NCBI RefSeq assembly: GCF_014202275.1
Contig: NZ_JACHGF010000004.1
Location: 22,928-86,927 of the forward strand
Reading direction: 5' to 3'
Length of the DNA stretch: 64,000 nt
Source of the DNA: Rhabdobacter roseus
Lineage (GTDB): Bacteria; Bacteroidota; Bacteroidia; Cytophagales; Spirosomataceae
The translations under genes and the position numbers were made by a program. A model generated the notes under the pieces. The model was not told where the DNA came from. It did no database searches and worked only from the letters and a program-made list of their open reading frames with translations. Positions 16,408-25,057 of this stretch are shown piece after piece. Position 1 is the first letter of the stretch; each line of letters starts with the position of its first letter.

Positions 16408-19071
16408 TCATTGAAAATCAGCCCGTTGTTTTTCGATGAATGCCCGCCTGGGCTGATAGCGGTTCAAAAATGCCTGATAGTCGGCATCGGAGGCTCGTTC
16501 TTTTACCTGGTCGGCGGCTTCCTGCGCTTGTGCCAGCAGCCCTTGCTCCAGGCTCATCAGGGCGTACAGCCCCCAGAGCGGGGCTGAGCGGTCGTTGAAA
16601 CGAAGGGCATCCAGCACCACCTGATAGGCCCGGTCGGGCTGTTTTTGCTGAAGGTAGTAGTCCGAAGCCGCCGCCACTACGCGCGGCGCAAACGGGTTGG
16701 CCCGCAGGGCTCGCTCGTAGGCCTGGGGACTGGGCGAAGCCTGCGCTTGGGTAAGCAGGGAGTCGGCGGGTGCGGGCGGGCGTTGGCTGGCAAAAAAGGC
16801 CGGACGCAGCGCCTGCACGGCCAGGTCGGGGGCCTCCTGCTGGAGCCGCTCGAGCAAAATGGCCGCTACCGACTCCTGACCCGCCAGCTGCTGGGCTACC
16901 GCCTGGCCCAACAGGCCTTCGGGGTCATTGACCAGAGAGAACGTCTCGATGGCCTGCTCGTGCAAGCCCAGCTGCAGGTACCAGTGGCCCAGGATCTTGC
17001 GGTACAGCGGTTGCTTCTCGCCCTCCGACTCGGCCAGCGGTAGCAGCATCTCGAGCGCCCGGCGCTTGTCGCCGCTGTAAAACTCCGGATAGAGCGAGGC
17101 CAGGAGCAGCTCGTCGGCCAGCAGGGGGTTATAGGCTCCCAGCTTAGGGAGCCACTGGGCGGGACGGGCGTCGTGTTGGCCCTGGTTGAGGGCGTAGTTG
17201 ACCACGTAGGCCAGCCCGGAGGTACTGAGCAGGGAGTCGGGCCGGATGGAATTAGATTCAAAAGTATGCGGATGAAATTGCTGCGTCAAATTCTGGACCG
17301 CCAGCCAGTTGGCTTGCCACGAGAGGTACTTGCGGGGACTGAGGGAGCGGGTCAGGGAATCAAGCAGGGGTGCTTCCGTATTTTTGGCCCAGATGGCCAG
17401 CAGGTTGGTAGCCGGTACGTCATCCCGGCGGGTGGTGTGCTCGGCCTGGGTGAGGTAGTAGTGTGCCGAGTCGGCCACGTTGGTGCGGGCGTAGAGGATG
17501 CCCAGGTTGTTGAGCAGCTCGCCGCTTTGGGGAAAGGTACGGAGGCCCTCCCGGAGGCTGAAGACCGCGTCGAAGAAAAGATTTTCCTGCACAAGTACCC
17601 CACTCAGCCCCACGTAGGCCTGGGGGGAGGGGTTCTTGAGGGTAGCCTGCCGGAAATAGTAAGCTGCCGCCGTGGCGTCGCCCTGCCGGAGGGCCAGCGA
17701 AGCCAGGGCGTAGTTGGACTTATGGTTTTGAAACTCCTGCTGTAGGCCCATTTTGTAGTACTGTTCGGCCAGGGTATACTGGCTGGTGGCGGTGTGCAGG
17801 TCGCCCAGGCCGTTGAAGTACCCGGCCACGCCCTGGTAGACCGGCAGCAGATTTTGCGTTGAAAAAAGGACCACTACCCCCACAAAGCCAAAAAGCCGGG
17901 TTTGCGTAAGGCCAAAACTCCGAGGCTTGTAAAGTACCTTATGTACGGCCAGCCCCTGGTGAAAGAGGGGCAGAAAATTGGCGACCACATAAAACAGGAA
18001 TACCGTACTCATGGCCAGCTGGCCATTGACCACCACGTCTTCCAGTACTTCCAGGAGCGGGTCGTTGGCGGTACCCGCCGCGTAGCCCGTAAAAGCCGCC
18101 GCGATCACCCCCAGCCCCGCGTACAGCCAGAAGCCCGTAGACCGAAACGGCAGCAGGCCCTCCGTCGACTCGGCCCGGGCCCGGAAGCCCCACAGCCCCA
18201 GCAGGCCTGCCGCCGTGCCCCATACCACGGGGCTGATCAGCGTAAGGTCCCAGTCAATCTGCCGGGTATTGCGCAGCAAAAGCAGCAGCAGGCTCAGCAG
18301 GTACAAGGTACTTATGAGCAGAAAAGGAGCCAGCGAAGAGCGGCCCATCCCGACTTTTCGGCTGGTACTTAGCCACACCAGGCCCGCCATGATTTCGGTG
18401 GCCGACATCAGCAGAAACACCACCGTGAGCAGTAGCCAGAGCGGCAGGCTGTACGCAGCAGCGGTGAGCAGAGGCTGCGGGGCGCTGGCCGTGAAAGCCA
18501 CCAGTAGCACCAGCCCAACCGACACCCCCGCCAACGCACCAAAGCGGGGAGGGGTACTTAGGTCGGGGCGAAAAGCGTGGAGGTAGTAGCTGACCCCGCC
18601 GTAGCCCAGCGTACAAATCACAAACAGCGCCCGGCTTCCCTCGCCCAGCACGCCCAGGGTTTCGAGCCGGGCGGCGGCTAGCAGCAGGATGAAAAGGACC
18701 ATGCTGCCCAGGTACCAGAAGCGCGGCAGGGTACTTGCCGCCGCCAGCGCCAGCGAGAGCCCCAGCAAGCCCAGCCCCAGCAGGGCGCAAACCGCCAGGC
18801 GGTCTATCTCCATGGTGGAGGCTACAAATTGCTCCGTAATAAGGTACGTAGGTACCCGTACGCCAAACTGCCAGCTGCCCAGCGGGAGCGTATCGACCAC
18901 CGCCGGGAGGTCCGAAAGCTCGCTCAGCACGTCCCAGCGGATGGTGTTGCCGAGGGGGTCCAGAATGTAGCGTACTAAAAAAAACAAGGATAGGACGAGT
19001 AGCCCCAAAGTACCTACGGCCAGGCGCCGCTCGGGGCGCGTCCAGGTTTGCCAAAAAAATAGTTCCTTCAT
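16408..19071 (-). CDS. Large polytopic membrane protein with C-terminal TPR repeats
   Basis: An 887-residue protein. The N-terminal ~400 residues hold about ten hydrophobic segments (for example RRLAVGTLGLLVLSLFFLV, LFILLLAAARL, LLISTLYLLSLLLLLL). The C-terminal ~450 residues are helical TPR-like repeats (YTLAEQYYKMGL, YYFRQATLKNPSPQAYVGL, LLNNLGILYARTNVADSAHYYL), ending without a membrane segment. Such proteins often act as scaffolds in the envelope. It is the first gene of the minus-strand run that leads into the serine hydrolase group. No enzymatic motif is visible. The DNA is unusually GC-rich and dense in the motif GGTACTT. Confidence 0.75.
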   Translation of the reverse strand: MKELFFWQTWTRPERRLAVGTLGLLVLSLFFLVRYILDPLGNTIRWDVLSELSDLPAVVDTLPLGSWQFGVRVPTYLITEQFVASTMEIDRLAVCALLGLGLLGLSLALAAASTLPRFWYLGSMVLFILLLAAARLETLGVLGEGSRALFVICTLGYGGVSYYLHAFRPDLSTPPRFGALAGVSVGLVLLVAFTASAPQPLLTAAAYSLPLWLLLTVVFLLMSATEIMAGLVWLSTSRKVGMGRSSLAPFLLISTLYLLSLLLLLLRNTRQIDWDLTLISPVVWGTAAGLLGLWGFRARAESTEGLLPFRSTGFWLYAGLGVIAAAFTGYAAGTANDPLLEVLEDVVVNGQLAMSTVFLFYVVANFLPLFHQGLAVHKVLYKPRSFGLTQTRLFGFVGVVVLFSTQNLLPVYQGVAGYFNGLGDLHTATSQYTLAEQYYKMGLQQEFQNHKSNYALASLALRQGDATAAAYYFRQATLKNPSPQAYVGLSGVLVQENLFFDAVFSLREGLRTFPQSGELLNNLGILYARTNVADSAHYYLTQAEHTTRRDDVPATNLLAIWAKNTEAPLLDSLTRSLSPRKYLSWQANWLAVQNLTQQFHPHTFESNSIRPDSLLSTSGLAYVVNYALNQGQHDARPAQWLPKLGAYNPLLADELLLASLYPEFYSGDKRRALEMLLPLAESEGEKQPLYRKILGHWYLQLGLHEQAIETFSLVNDPEGLLGQAVAQQLAGQESVAAILLERLQQEAPDLAVQALRPAFFASQRPPAPADSLLTQAQASPSPQAYERALRANPFAPRVVAAASDYYLQQKQPDRAYQVVLDALRFNDRSAPLWGLYALMSLEQGLLAQAQEAADQVKERASDADYQAFLNRYQPRRAFIEKQRADFQ

Positions 19072-19168
19072 AGGGTCGTGAAATTTCCTTTTCTGAAAAT
19101 TTCTATACGCTGTTCGTGAAAAAGGGGGAGATTTCTAAAAAATATCCAATAAATGAAGCCGGGGCTAC

Positions 19169-19199
19169 TTGGTACTGACCAAATTATCTTCTAATTTTG
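19169..19199 (+). promoter_or_regulatory. Bacteroidota-type promoter of atpD
   Basis: TTG at 19169-19171, a 20-base spacer and TAATTTTG at 19192-19199, a perfect TAnnTTTG box. The likely transcription start is ~7 bases on, giving a leader of roughly 35-40 bases before the ATG at 19243. Confidence 0.65.
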
Positions 19200-19236
19200 C
19201 GGTCTTGAAAATAACCACTTGACGATAATCACATAA

Positions 19237-20757
<1,521 letters not shown>

Positions 20758-20820
20758 TCTAGTCAGTGAACGGCCGCTAGGCGCTTGTACCAACCGGCAC
20801 TTAGCGGTCATGGACCAAAA

Positions 20821-21072
20821 ATGACCAACATGAATCTAGAAATAATCACTCCCGATAAGAAGGTGTTTGGCGGTGAGGTAACGGCCGTGACACTGCCGGG
20901 TACGGAGGGGCAATTCCAGGTATTGAACAACCACGCTCCGCTCGTCAGCACGCTCGGACGCGGCGAGGTGGTAGTGGATTCAGGTACCACGAAACAAACC
21001 TATACGATTGACGGGGGCGTGGTGGAGGTACTTAAGAACAAAGTACTTGTACTGGCCGAAGCGATCTTGTAA
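20821..21072 (+). CDS. atpC: F1Fo ATP synthase subunit epsilon
   Basis: An 83-residue epsilon subunit (80 if the ATG at 20830 is used). The beta-sandwich N-terminal domain is complete: LEIITPDKKVFGGEVTAV, LPGTEGQFQVLNNHAPLVSTL, and IDGGVVEVLKNKVLVLAEAI. The C-terminal helical hairpin of ~130-residue epsilon subunits is absent; short forms are normal in Bacteroidota, and they lack the inhibitory helix. It is cotranscribed with atpD, 63 bases downstream, and followed by a terminator. Confidence 0.93.
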   Translation: MTNMNLEIITPDKKVFGGEVTAVTLPGTEGQFQVLNNHAPLVSTLGRGEVVVDSGTTKQTYTIDGGVVEVLKNKVLVLAEAIL

Positions 21073-21096
21073 GCAAAAAGATAAGGCAATCCCTAA

Positions 21097-21133
21097 AAAA
21101 GCGGAGCTTCTTGTAAAGAGGCTCCGCTTTTTA
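21097..21133 (+). terminator. Terminator of atpD-atpC
   Basis: An 11-bp stem, AAAAGCGGAGC (21097-21107) with GCTCCGCTTTT (21121-21131), and a short T-tract. It lies 25 bases after the atpC stop. Confidence 0.85.
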
Positions 21134-21207
21134 GGTGTAAACGGGTACCGTTCTTTTTCTTGTACTTCCCGGTAGTTCAAAAGTCAATGATTACTATATA
21201 TTGCTTG

Positions 21208-21252
21208 TTAAGGTAGAAATTATTAATTTTAATTTTTAATTTTCTACCTTAA
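21208..21252 (+). repeat. 12-bp perfect inverted repeat in the ATPase promoter region
   Basis: TTAAGGTAGAAA (21208-21219) and TTTCTACCTTAA (21241-21252) are separated by 21 AT-only bases. The right arm ends 10 bases before the ATG at 21263. The AT-only spacer is where a promoter would sit, so this looks like a two-arm operator rather than a terminator. The downstream protein contains a winged-helix-like segment and could bind it (inference). Confidence 0.7.
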
Positions 21253-21262
21253 TAAGTTTCAT

Positions 21263-22441
21263 ATGATTGATAGAGCTACTACAAATCGTATTCTAGAGGA
21301 CTTACAATTTTTTCCTATCGTTGGTATTATTGGCCCACGTCAAGTTGGCAAAACAACCCTCGCCAAGCAGTTACAGTCATTGATTGGCAAAGAAACCCTT
21401 TATTTGGATTTAGAGCTTCCGTCTGATTTTAGACGGCTATCAGATGCAGAAGCCTATTTAAAATTTCATCAGAACAAATGCATTATCATTGACGAAGTTC
21501 AGCGAATGCCCCAATTATTTGCTTTGCTGAGGGCTTTGGTTGATATGGACCGACAGCCGGCCCGCTTTATTCTCTTGGGATCGGCTTCGCCAGAAATTAT
21601 TAGAAATAGTTCGGAAAGCTTAGCCGGGCGCATCTCCTATCTGGAACTTATGCCCTTTTCCCGAACCGAAATTCTTGGACTCATTTCTTGGCAGGATCAT
21701 TGGCTAAAAGGAGGTTTTCCCCAAGCTTTAATGGCTCCTAAGCAAAGCCAGACCCAAAGGTGGCTTTCGGCTTTCGTAGACACCTACCTCCAACGAGATC
21801 TACGGGAATTAGGTTACCAGGTTTCACCTCAAATTTTCCGGCATTTACTAACTATGCTGTCAGTTGTTAGTGGCAATGTGCTCAATAGTAGTGATTTGGC
21901 CCGTTCACTAGGCGTTACACAACCAACAGTTAATCGCTATCTGGATTTATTGGAAGGCAGTTTTGTAGTGACCCGCCTCCAGCCTTATTTCGCTAATGTA
22001 TCAAAACGACTTGTGAAATCGCCAAAGCTTTATGTGCGAGACTCGGGTGTATTACACAGCCTTGCTGCTATTAATTCCTATGATCAGCTACTAGGTCACC
22101 CTAGTAGTGGTGCTTCCTGGGAAGGCTACGTAATTGAACAGATAAAGCGGGTTACCCATAAGGAATGGGAGTACTATTACTATCGTACGCACAAGGGAGC
22201 AGAAGCCGATTTGGTTTTGATCAGCCCGGAAGGTAAAAAAGTATGCATTGAAATTAAGCTCTCTACAAGTCCTGCTATTTCGAGAGGCTTCCATGAAACG
22301 GTTTCTGATATTGAGGCTGATTTTCAGTATGTGATTATTCCAGAAGGGGAGAGCTATCCGAGAAATAGTAATCTATGGGTCTGTAGCTTAGATGATTTCC
22401 TAATAAACCAAATCCCTAAGCTAAGTAGTAGTAAAGTTTGA
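21263..22441 (+). CDS. AAA-family ATPase with DUF4143 domain
   Basis: A 392-residue protein of the AAA_14/DUF4143 family. Walker A is GPRQVGKTT (24-32), Walker B KCIIIDEVQ, and the sensor region ILLGSASPEII. After the ATPase core comes a winged-helix-like stretch (LARSLGVTQPTVNRYLDLLE) and the DUF4143 C-terminus with a PD-(D/E)XK-like pattern (KGAEADLVLI, KVCIEIKLS). Members are widespread, often singletons, and of unsettled function. The gene is AT-richer than its neighbours, carries no copy of the iterated motif, and sits alone, so recent horizontal acquisition is likely. It has its own inverted-repeat operator region. Confidence 0.85.
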   Translation: MIDRATTNRILEDLQFFPIVGIIGPRQVGKTTLAKQLQSLIGKETLYLDLELPSDFRRLSDAEAYLKFHQNKCIIIDEVQRMPQLFALLRALVDMDRQPARFILLGSASPEIIRNSSESLAGRISYLELMPFSRTEILGLISWQDHWLKGGFPQALMAPKQSQTQRWLSAFVDTYLQRDLRELGYQVSPQIFRHLLTMLSVVSGNVLNSSDLARSLGVTQPTVNRYLDLLEGSFVVTRLQPYFANVSKRLVKSPKLYVRDSGVLHSLAAINSYDQLLGHPSSGASWEGYVIEQIKRVTHKEWEYYYYRTHKGAEADLVLISPEGKKVCIEIKLSTSPAISRGFHETVSDIEADFQYVIIPEGESYPRNSNLWVCSLDDFLINQIPKLSSSKV

Positions 22442-22567
22442 CATTGACATCTTCCCGTCGCTAAAGCTCGTTGGTCCGCCAGTACTATTGAAGTTCTCAA
22501 GGACTGAATCATGGGTTATTGATAAGGTGTTTTTATACTTATCAAAGGCAAATGGAGATTTAGTATC
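22421..22567 (-). pseudogene. Possible C-terminal gene remnant of unknown family
   Basis: On the minus strand, just past the end of the lipoprotein gene, about 48 codons read like genuine protein (SPFAFDKYKNTLSITHD, VLENFNSTGGPTSFSDGKM) in AT-richer DNA, ending in a stop overlapping the 3' end of the DUF4143 ATPase. No start codon or upstream part exists; the N-terminal continuation in this frame is only a shadow of the lipoprotein gene. It could be the scar of a gene truncated when the ATPase arrived, or chance. I do not recognise the family. Confidence 0.3.
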
Positions 22568-23483
22568 TACCCACGCCCAGCTTCTGCCGTAGTGTTGTGT
22601 CGGTGGGGGCGTTGTGGGTCCAGTAGTCGGAGCGCAGGGTTTCGGTGCGGGTGGCGCGGGTGGTAAGTACCTTGCCGCGCGAGGGATAAGTTTCCTCCCA
22701 GCCCACGATGGCGTACGGAAAGGTACTTTCAAAAACCAGCCGCAGCTCGCGCTGGGCCTGGGGGTACTTGAGCGCATATTGGCGGAGATTTTTTCCCGAA
22801 AAGGCCTTTCCCTCGTAGGCAGACAAGGTACCTACGGCGGGTTGGGGCTCGAGTTTTTGTCCGGCCAGGCGGGCCGCGGCGGCCGAGGGAATCATGGGTA
22901 CTTCGCCGAGGGGTAGTTGGTCGGGGTTGATCCGGAGCCGGGTCCAGAGCTCATCTTCGAGCCAGGCTTCTTCGGTAGTATAATCTTCCTCCGCGTTTTT
23001 TTCGAAATAGGAATGGCCAAGTACCTGGTAGCCGTTGTCACGGAGGTTGAGCTGGGTATAGGTTTGGCCGCACCAGTCCTGCGCCGAGAAGGTCACTTTG
23101 AGGCTGTGCTCAAACTGGTCCGTATCAACGGGCGTAAATACCGAACTATAGAGCGAGTAGTCGTAGATCCCCGTCACGAAGCGACGGAGGGCGTTGAGCT
23201 TCAGCACCGACGTGGCCTGGTCGCGCTCGTCAGACTCCAGCTTCACCTGCGTGTCGGTTCGGAAATCTTCAGTCACGAAAATCAACACGGCCTCTCCGGG
23301 GTTGGCCGCCCCATACTGCACCTGCTGTAAGCTGTAGCGGCTGAGCTCGGCCTGGCCCTGGTACCAGTAGTCGCGGAAGGAGGCGGAGGCGGCCAACCTA
23401 CCCTGATCATTGCTGCCGTTGAGCTGGCAGGCGGTAATGGCCAGGGTACCCAGCAAGAGCGTGGCGAAAGGTACTTTTTTCAT
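22560..23483 (-). CDS. Lipoprotein of unknown function (often mis-named septum formation inhibitor Maf)
   Basis: A 307-residue lipoprotein. The signal is MKKVPFATLLLGTLAITACQ with lipobox ITAC, then a mixed alpha/beta body beginning with SFRDYWYQGQAELSRYSLQQ and YGAANPGEAVLIFVTEDF, containing conserved-looking DWCGQTYTQ and the C-terminal WEETYPSRG. Proteins of this pattern in Cytophagales are frequently annotated as septum formation inhibitor Maf, but none of the Maf pyrophosphatase motifs are visible here, so I do not adopt that name. The ATG at 23483 is chosen because the longer frame would put 12 residues before the signal. The role is unknown. Confidence 0.65.
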   Translation of the reverse strand: MKKVPFATLLLGTLAITACQLNGSNDQGRLAASASFRDYWYQGQAELSRYSLQQVQYGAANPGEAVLIFVTEDFRTDTQVKLESDERDQATSVLKLNALRRFVTGIYDYSLYSSVFTPVDTDQFEHSLKVTFSAQDWCGQTYTQLNLRDNGYQVLGHSYFEKNAEEDYTTEEAWLEDELWTRLRINPDQLPLGEVPMIPSAAAARLAGQKLEPQPAVGTLSAYEGKAFSGKNLRQYALKYPQAQRELRLVFESTFPYAIVGWEETYPSRGKVLTTRATRTETLRSDYWTHNAPTDTTLRQKLGVGRY

Positions 23484-23637
23484 GGTTTCTTTCGGGATCA
23501 GGTGATTAAGTAGGTACATTACCCAACTCCCAGAAACAAATTAAGGTTTCTTTCTAAAAAAAACCAGGGTTAGCCGACTACGAACCAAAACTTTCGGTAT
23601 TTTCGAAAGATGTACCCCGTCCTCGTTTTTCTCGTGT

Positions 23638-24978
23638 ATGCAAGCAGCTTCTCCTCCCCGCCGTGAACTCCTCAAAATCCTGGGTGTTGGCTTTGGCATT
23701 GCCGTCACCATCGGTGGGACCATCGGCACTGGTATCCTGCGCAAGCCCGGGCCCATTGCCGCGCAGCTGGGCGATGCCTGGCTGATCATGGGCGTGTGGG
23801 TAGTGGTGAGCCTGTATGCGTTCTTAGGTACCCTTTGCACCATCGAGCTGGGTACTTCGGTACCCAAGGCCGGAGCCTGGTATGTATACGCCCAGCGGGC
23901 ATTTGGCGGGTATGCGGGCTTTGTGGTGGGGATCAACAGTTGGCTGGGTACTTGTGCGGCGCTGGGCTTTGGGGTGTATACCATGAGCGAGTACCTGGCG
24001 CTGCTCCTACCGCGGCTCGGTGGGTGGGAGCCCTACGTGGCGGTGAGCATCCTGCTGCTGCTGGGAATGGTCCACTGGCTGGGACTGGCCCTGGCCAGTA
24101 GCTTTCAGAACGTAATGAGTTTTTTTAAAGCGGTGGGGTTGTTTATTTTTGTGGCGGTATGCTACCTCTACGGCCAGGAGATTACCCCCGAGCAAACGCT
24201 GGCTACCACCAGCCGCATTGCTGAAACGGGTAGTTGGCTGGGGCCGCTCATCTTTTCCCTGCAGGCCGTTTTTTATACCTACGACGGCTGGCACACCGCC
24301 GCCTACTTTGCCGAAGAAGACCGCGACCCTACCCGCAACCTACCCCGCTCCATGATTGGGGGCGTGGTACTGATTATTGTCATTTACCTGCTTTGCAACC
24401 TGGCCATACTGTACATCCTGCCTATGGATCAGCTGGCCAACTCGAAGCTGGCGGCGGCCGATGCCATTCGGCTTATTTTTGGGGAAGGCTCGGGCAAGAT
24501 CGTGACGCTTTTTTTGATGGTCTCCATCCTGGGGATCGTCAACGCCCAGCTGTTGTTCAATCCCAGGGTACTTTATTCCATGAGCCGCGACGGCCTTTTC
24601 CTCCAAGCAGGTACCCGCGTGAACCGGGGCGGAACTCCGTCGCTGGCCATGCTATTGACGGCGGCGCTGGCCGCGCTGCTCATCCTGACGGGCAAGGATA
24701 CCTGCGAGAAGCTTTCGGACATCGCCACTTTCTTTTTTGTGCTGGGCTATACGTCGGGTTTTGCTTCGCTGCTTACCCTCCGCCGTAAGGAGCCGCAGCT
24801 GCCGCGCCCCTGGAAAGTACCTGCCTACCCTTTTTTGCCCATTTTGATGCTGGTGGTCTCCCTGGCTTTCCTGGTAGGTGCTGTGGTGCAGGATTTGCCC
24901 AGTAGCCAGTACGCGTTGCTATTCCTGCTTCTAAGCTACCCGCTTTATCGCCTCGTAAAGCGTTGGAATCAAGGATAA
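23638..24978 (+). CDS. APC-superfamily amino acid permease
   Basis: A 446-residue transporter with about twelve hydrophobic segments. The first helix holds the APC unwound-helix signature IGGTIGTGILRKPG, helix 2-3 has ELGTSVPKAGAWYVYAQRAFG, and helix 6 has YTYDGWHTAAYFAEEDRDP, all typical for LAT/YfnA-like amino acid:polyamine permeases. It moves amino acids across the inner membrane, but the substrate is not deducible. A monocistronic gene; the next gene begins 79 bases on. Confidence 0.9.
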   Translation: MQAASPPRRELLKILGVGFGIAVTIGGTIGTGILRKPGPIAAQLGDAWLIMGVWVVVSLYAFLGTLCTIELGTSVPKAGAWYVYAQRAFGGYAGFVVGINSWLGTCAALGFGVYTMSEYLALLLPRLGGWEPYVAVSILLLLGMVHWLGLALASSFQNVMSFFKAVGLFIFVAVCYLYGQEITPEQTLATTSRIAETGSWLGPLIFSLQAVFYTYDGWHTAAYFAEEDRDPTRNLPRSMIGGVVLIIVIYLLCNLAILYILPMDQLANSKLAAADAIRLIFGEGSGKIVTLFLMVSILGIVNAQLLFNPRVLYSMSRDGLFLQAGTRVNRGGTPSLAMLLTAALAALLILTGKDTCEKLSDIATFFFVLGYTSGFASLLTLRRKEPQLPRPWKVPAYPFLPILMLVVSLAFLVGAVVQDLPSSQYALLFLLLSYPLYRLVKRWNQG

Positions 24979-25057
24979 AACGGCTGTTTTAGGTATATTT
25001 GCTCAGGCCTTTTTCGTTAATGTATACTATTCACCCAACCCGTAAATCCACCCACCT

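Noticed and set aside
22560-23483. Naming the lipoprotein a Maf septum formation inhibitor
   Set aside because: No Maf pyrophosphatase motif is visible; the name seems to be a propagated mis-annotation.
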